Of a stretch of 5,747 bases of DNA, positions 5,401 to 5,747 are shown in pieces. The position numbers and the translations under genes are program-made. The notes below the pieces were generated by a model. That model ran no database searches. It was not told where the DNA came from and saw nothing but the letters and a program-made list of their open reading frames with translations. The stretch's first letter is position 1. The number at the start of each line of letters is the position of its first letter. This stretch comes from Clostridia bacterium (GTDB lineage Bacteria; Bacillota; Clostridia; Oscillospirales; Acutalibacteraceae): positions 1-5,747 of the forward strand of contig CAAENL010000169.1 of NCBI GenBank assembly GCA_900757335.1, written 5' to 3'.

Positions 5401-5747
5401 TTATCTGTTTTTACCTAAGAAAAATAACGCTAAAGTACCGCACCCGGTATGCGAACCTATAACAGGTCCAATATTGCCCGTTATGATACTTTGAATATTA
5501 AATTTTTCTTTTATTTTTCGTGAAATTTCCTTGACGCCTTCTTCGCAGTCTCCATGACTTATAAAGATTTCTTGTTCGGATATATTTTCACCGAATTTTT
5601 CCATTTTTGAAATCATAGCGTCTATGGCTCTTTCTCGGCCTCGGGCTTTCTCGGCAAGATAAAGTTTGCCGTCATCTTTGAAATGCAAAACAGGTTTGAT
5701 ATTTACCATACTTCCAAAGAATGCCGCAGCTTGAGAAATTCTTCCTC
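5401..5747 (-). CDS. DegV-family fatty-acid-binding protein, C-terminal part (cut by window edge)
   Basis: DegV-family proteins (FakB-type) bind a fatty acid in a cleft between two domains; in the Fak system they present it to kinase FakA for phosphorylation and entry into phospholipid synthesis. The window holds the last 114 codons. The frame continues upstream of the internal Met at 5709 with GRISQAAAFFGS, which matches the conserved GRISKAAAFLGS-NIKP helix of the family, so that Met is not the start. The C-terminal domain shows NIKPVL, a conserved HGD segment (ISHGD) and the ending GPVIGSHTGCGTLALFF, where the HTG loop approaches the ligand head group. The N-terminal domain is off the window. 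It lies 19 bp upstream of rpsT on the same strand. Many Clostridia carry several paralogues, so which fatty acid it prefers is unknown. Confidence 0.93.
   Translation of the reverse strand, partial: GRISQAAAFFGSMVNIKPVLHFKDDGKLYLAEKARGRERAIDAMISKMEKFGENISEQEIFISHGDCEEGVKEISRKIKEKFNIQSIITGNIGPVIGSHTGCGTLALFFLGKNR

Noticed and set aside
5401..5709. DegV-family protein starting at the Met at 5709
   Set aside because: The open frame continues to the window edge with the conserved GRISQAAAFFGS helix, so this Met is internal.
1..5747. CRISPR array, tRNA/rRNA genes, insertion sequence or riboswitch
   Set aside because: No regularly spaced repeats, transposase motifs or RNA-gene landmarks were seen by reading both strands; tools for covariance models were not available.

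Overview
The window comes from an AT-rich, low-GC Gram-positive bacterium, most likely of the class Clostridia. The evidence is strong Shine-Dalgarno sequences about 9 nt before the starts, the tepA/ftsK neighbourhood known from Firmicutes, a Firmicutes-type S20, and a DegV-family gene. I cannot name the genus.

Left part (1-3339, minus strand). Three housekeeping genes read leftward. They are a ClpP-fold protease of the TepA type, undecaprenyl-diphosphate phosphatase (uppP), and the N-terminal two thirds of an FtsK/SpoIIIE DNA translocase cut by the window edge. uppP and ftsK are 17 bp apart and look co-transcribed. An extended -10 box precedes uppP, and an inverted repeat separates it from tepA.

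Middle part (3340-5100, plus strand). A small cassette of three consecutive genes encodes related precursor-like proteins of 136, 163 and 164 aa. Each has an acidic, Nif11-like N-terminal leader of 78-88 residues ending in a double-glycine processing site (VSGG, VSGG, IAGG). The C-terminal cargo is different in each (58, 75 and 84 residues). A strong extended -10 promoter with a palindrome in its spacer drives the first two genes. A hairpin terminator follows gene 2, gene 3 starts at TTG behind a good Shine-Dalgarno, and a second strong terminator closes the cassette. No modifying enzyme, immunity gene or peptidase-transporter is visible in the window, so the set looks like dispersed precursors served by machinery elsewhere.

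Right part (5133-5747, minus strand). rpsT (ribosomal protein S20) lies directly downstream of a DegV-family fatty-acid-binding protein whose N-terminus is off the window. They converge on the precursor cassette.

The most interesting observations concern the cassette: shared leaders with swapped cargos, an abrupt rise in GC content at the predicted cleavage site of gene 2, a 10-residue leader duplication in gene 2, and a short ETxHR motif shared by two otherwise different cargos.
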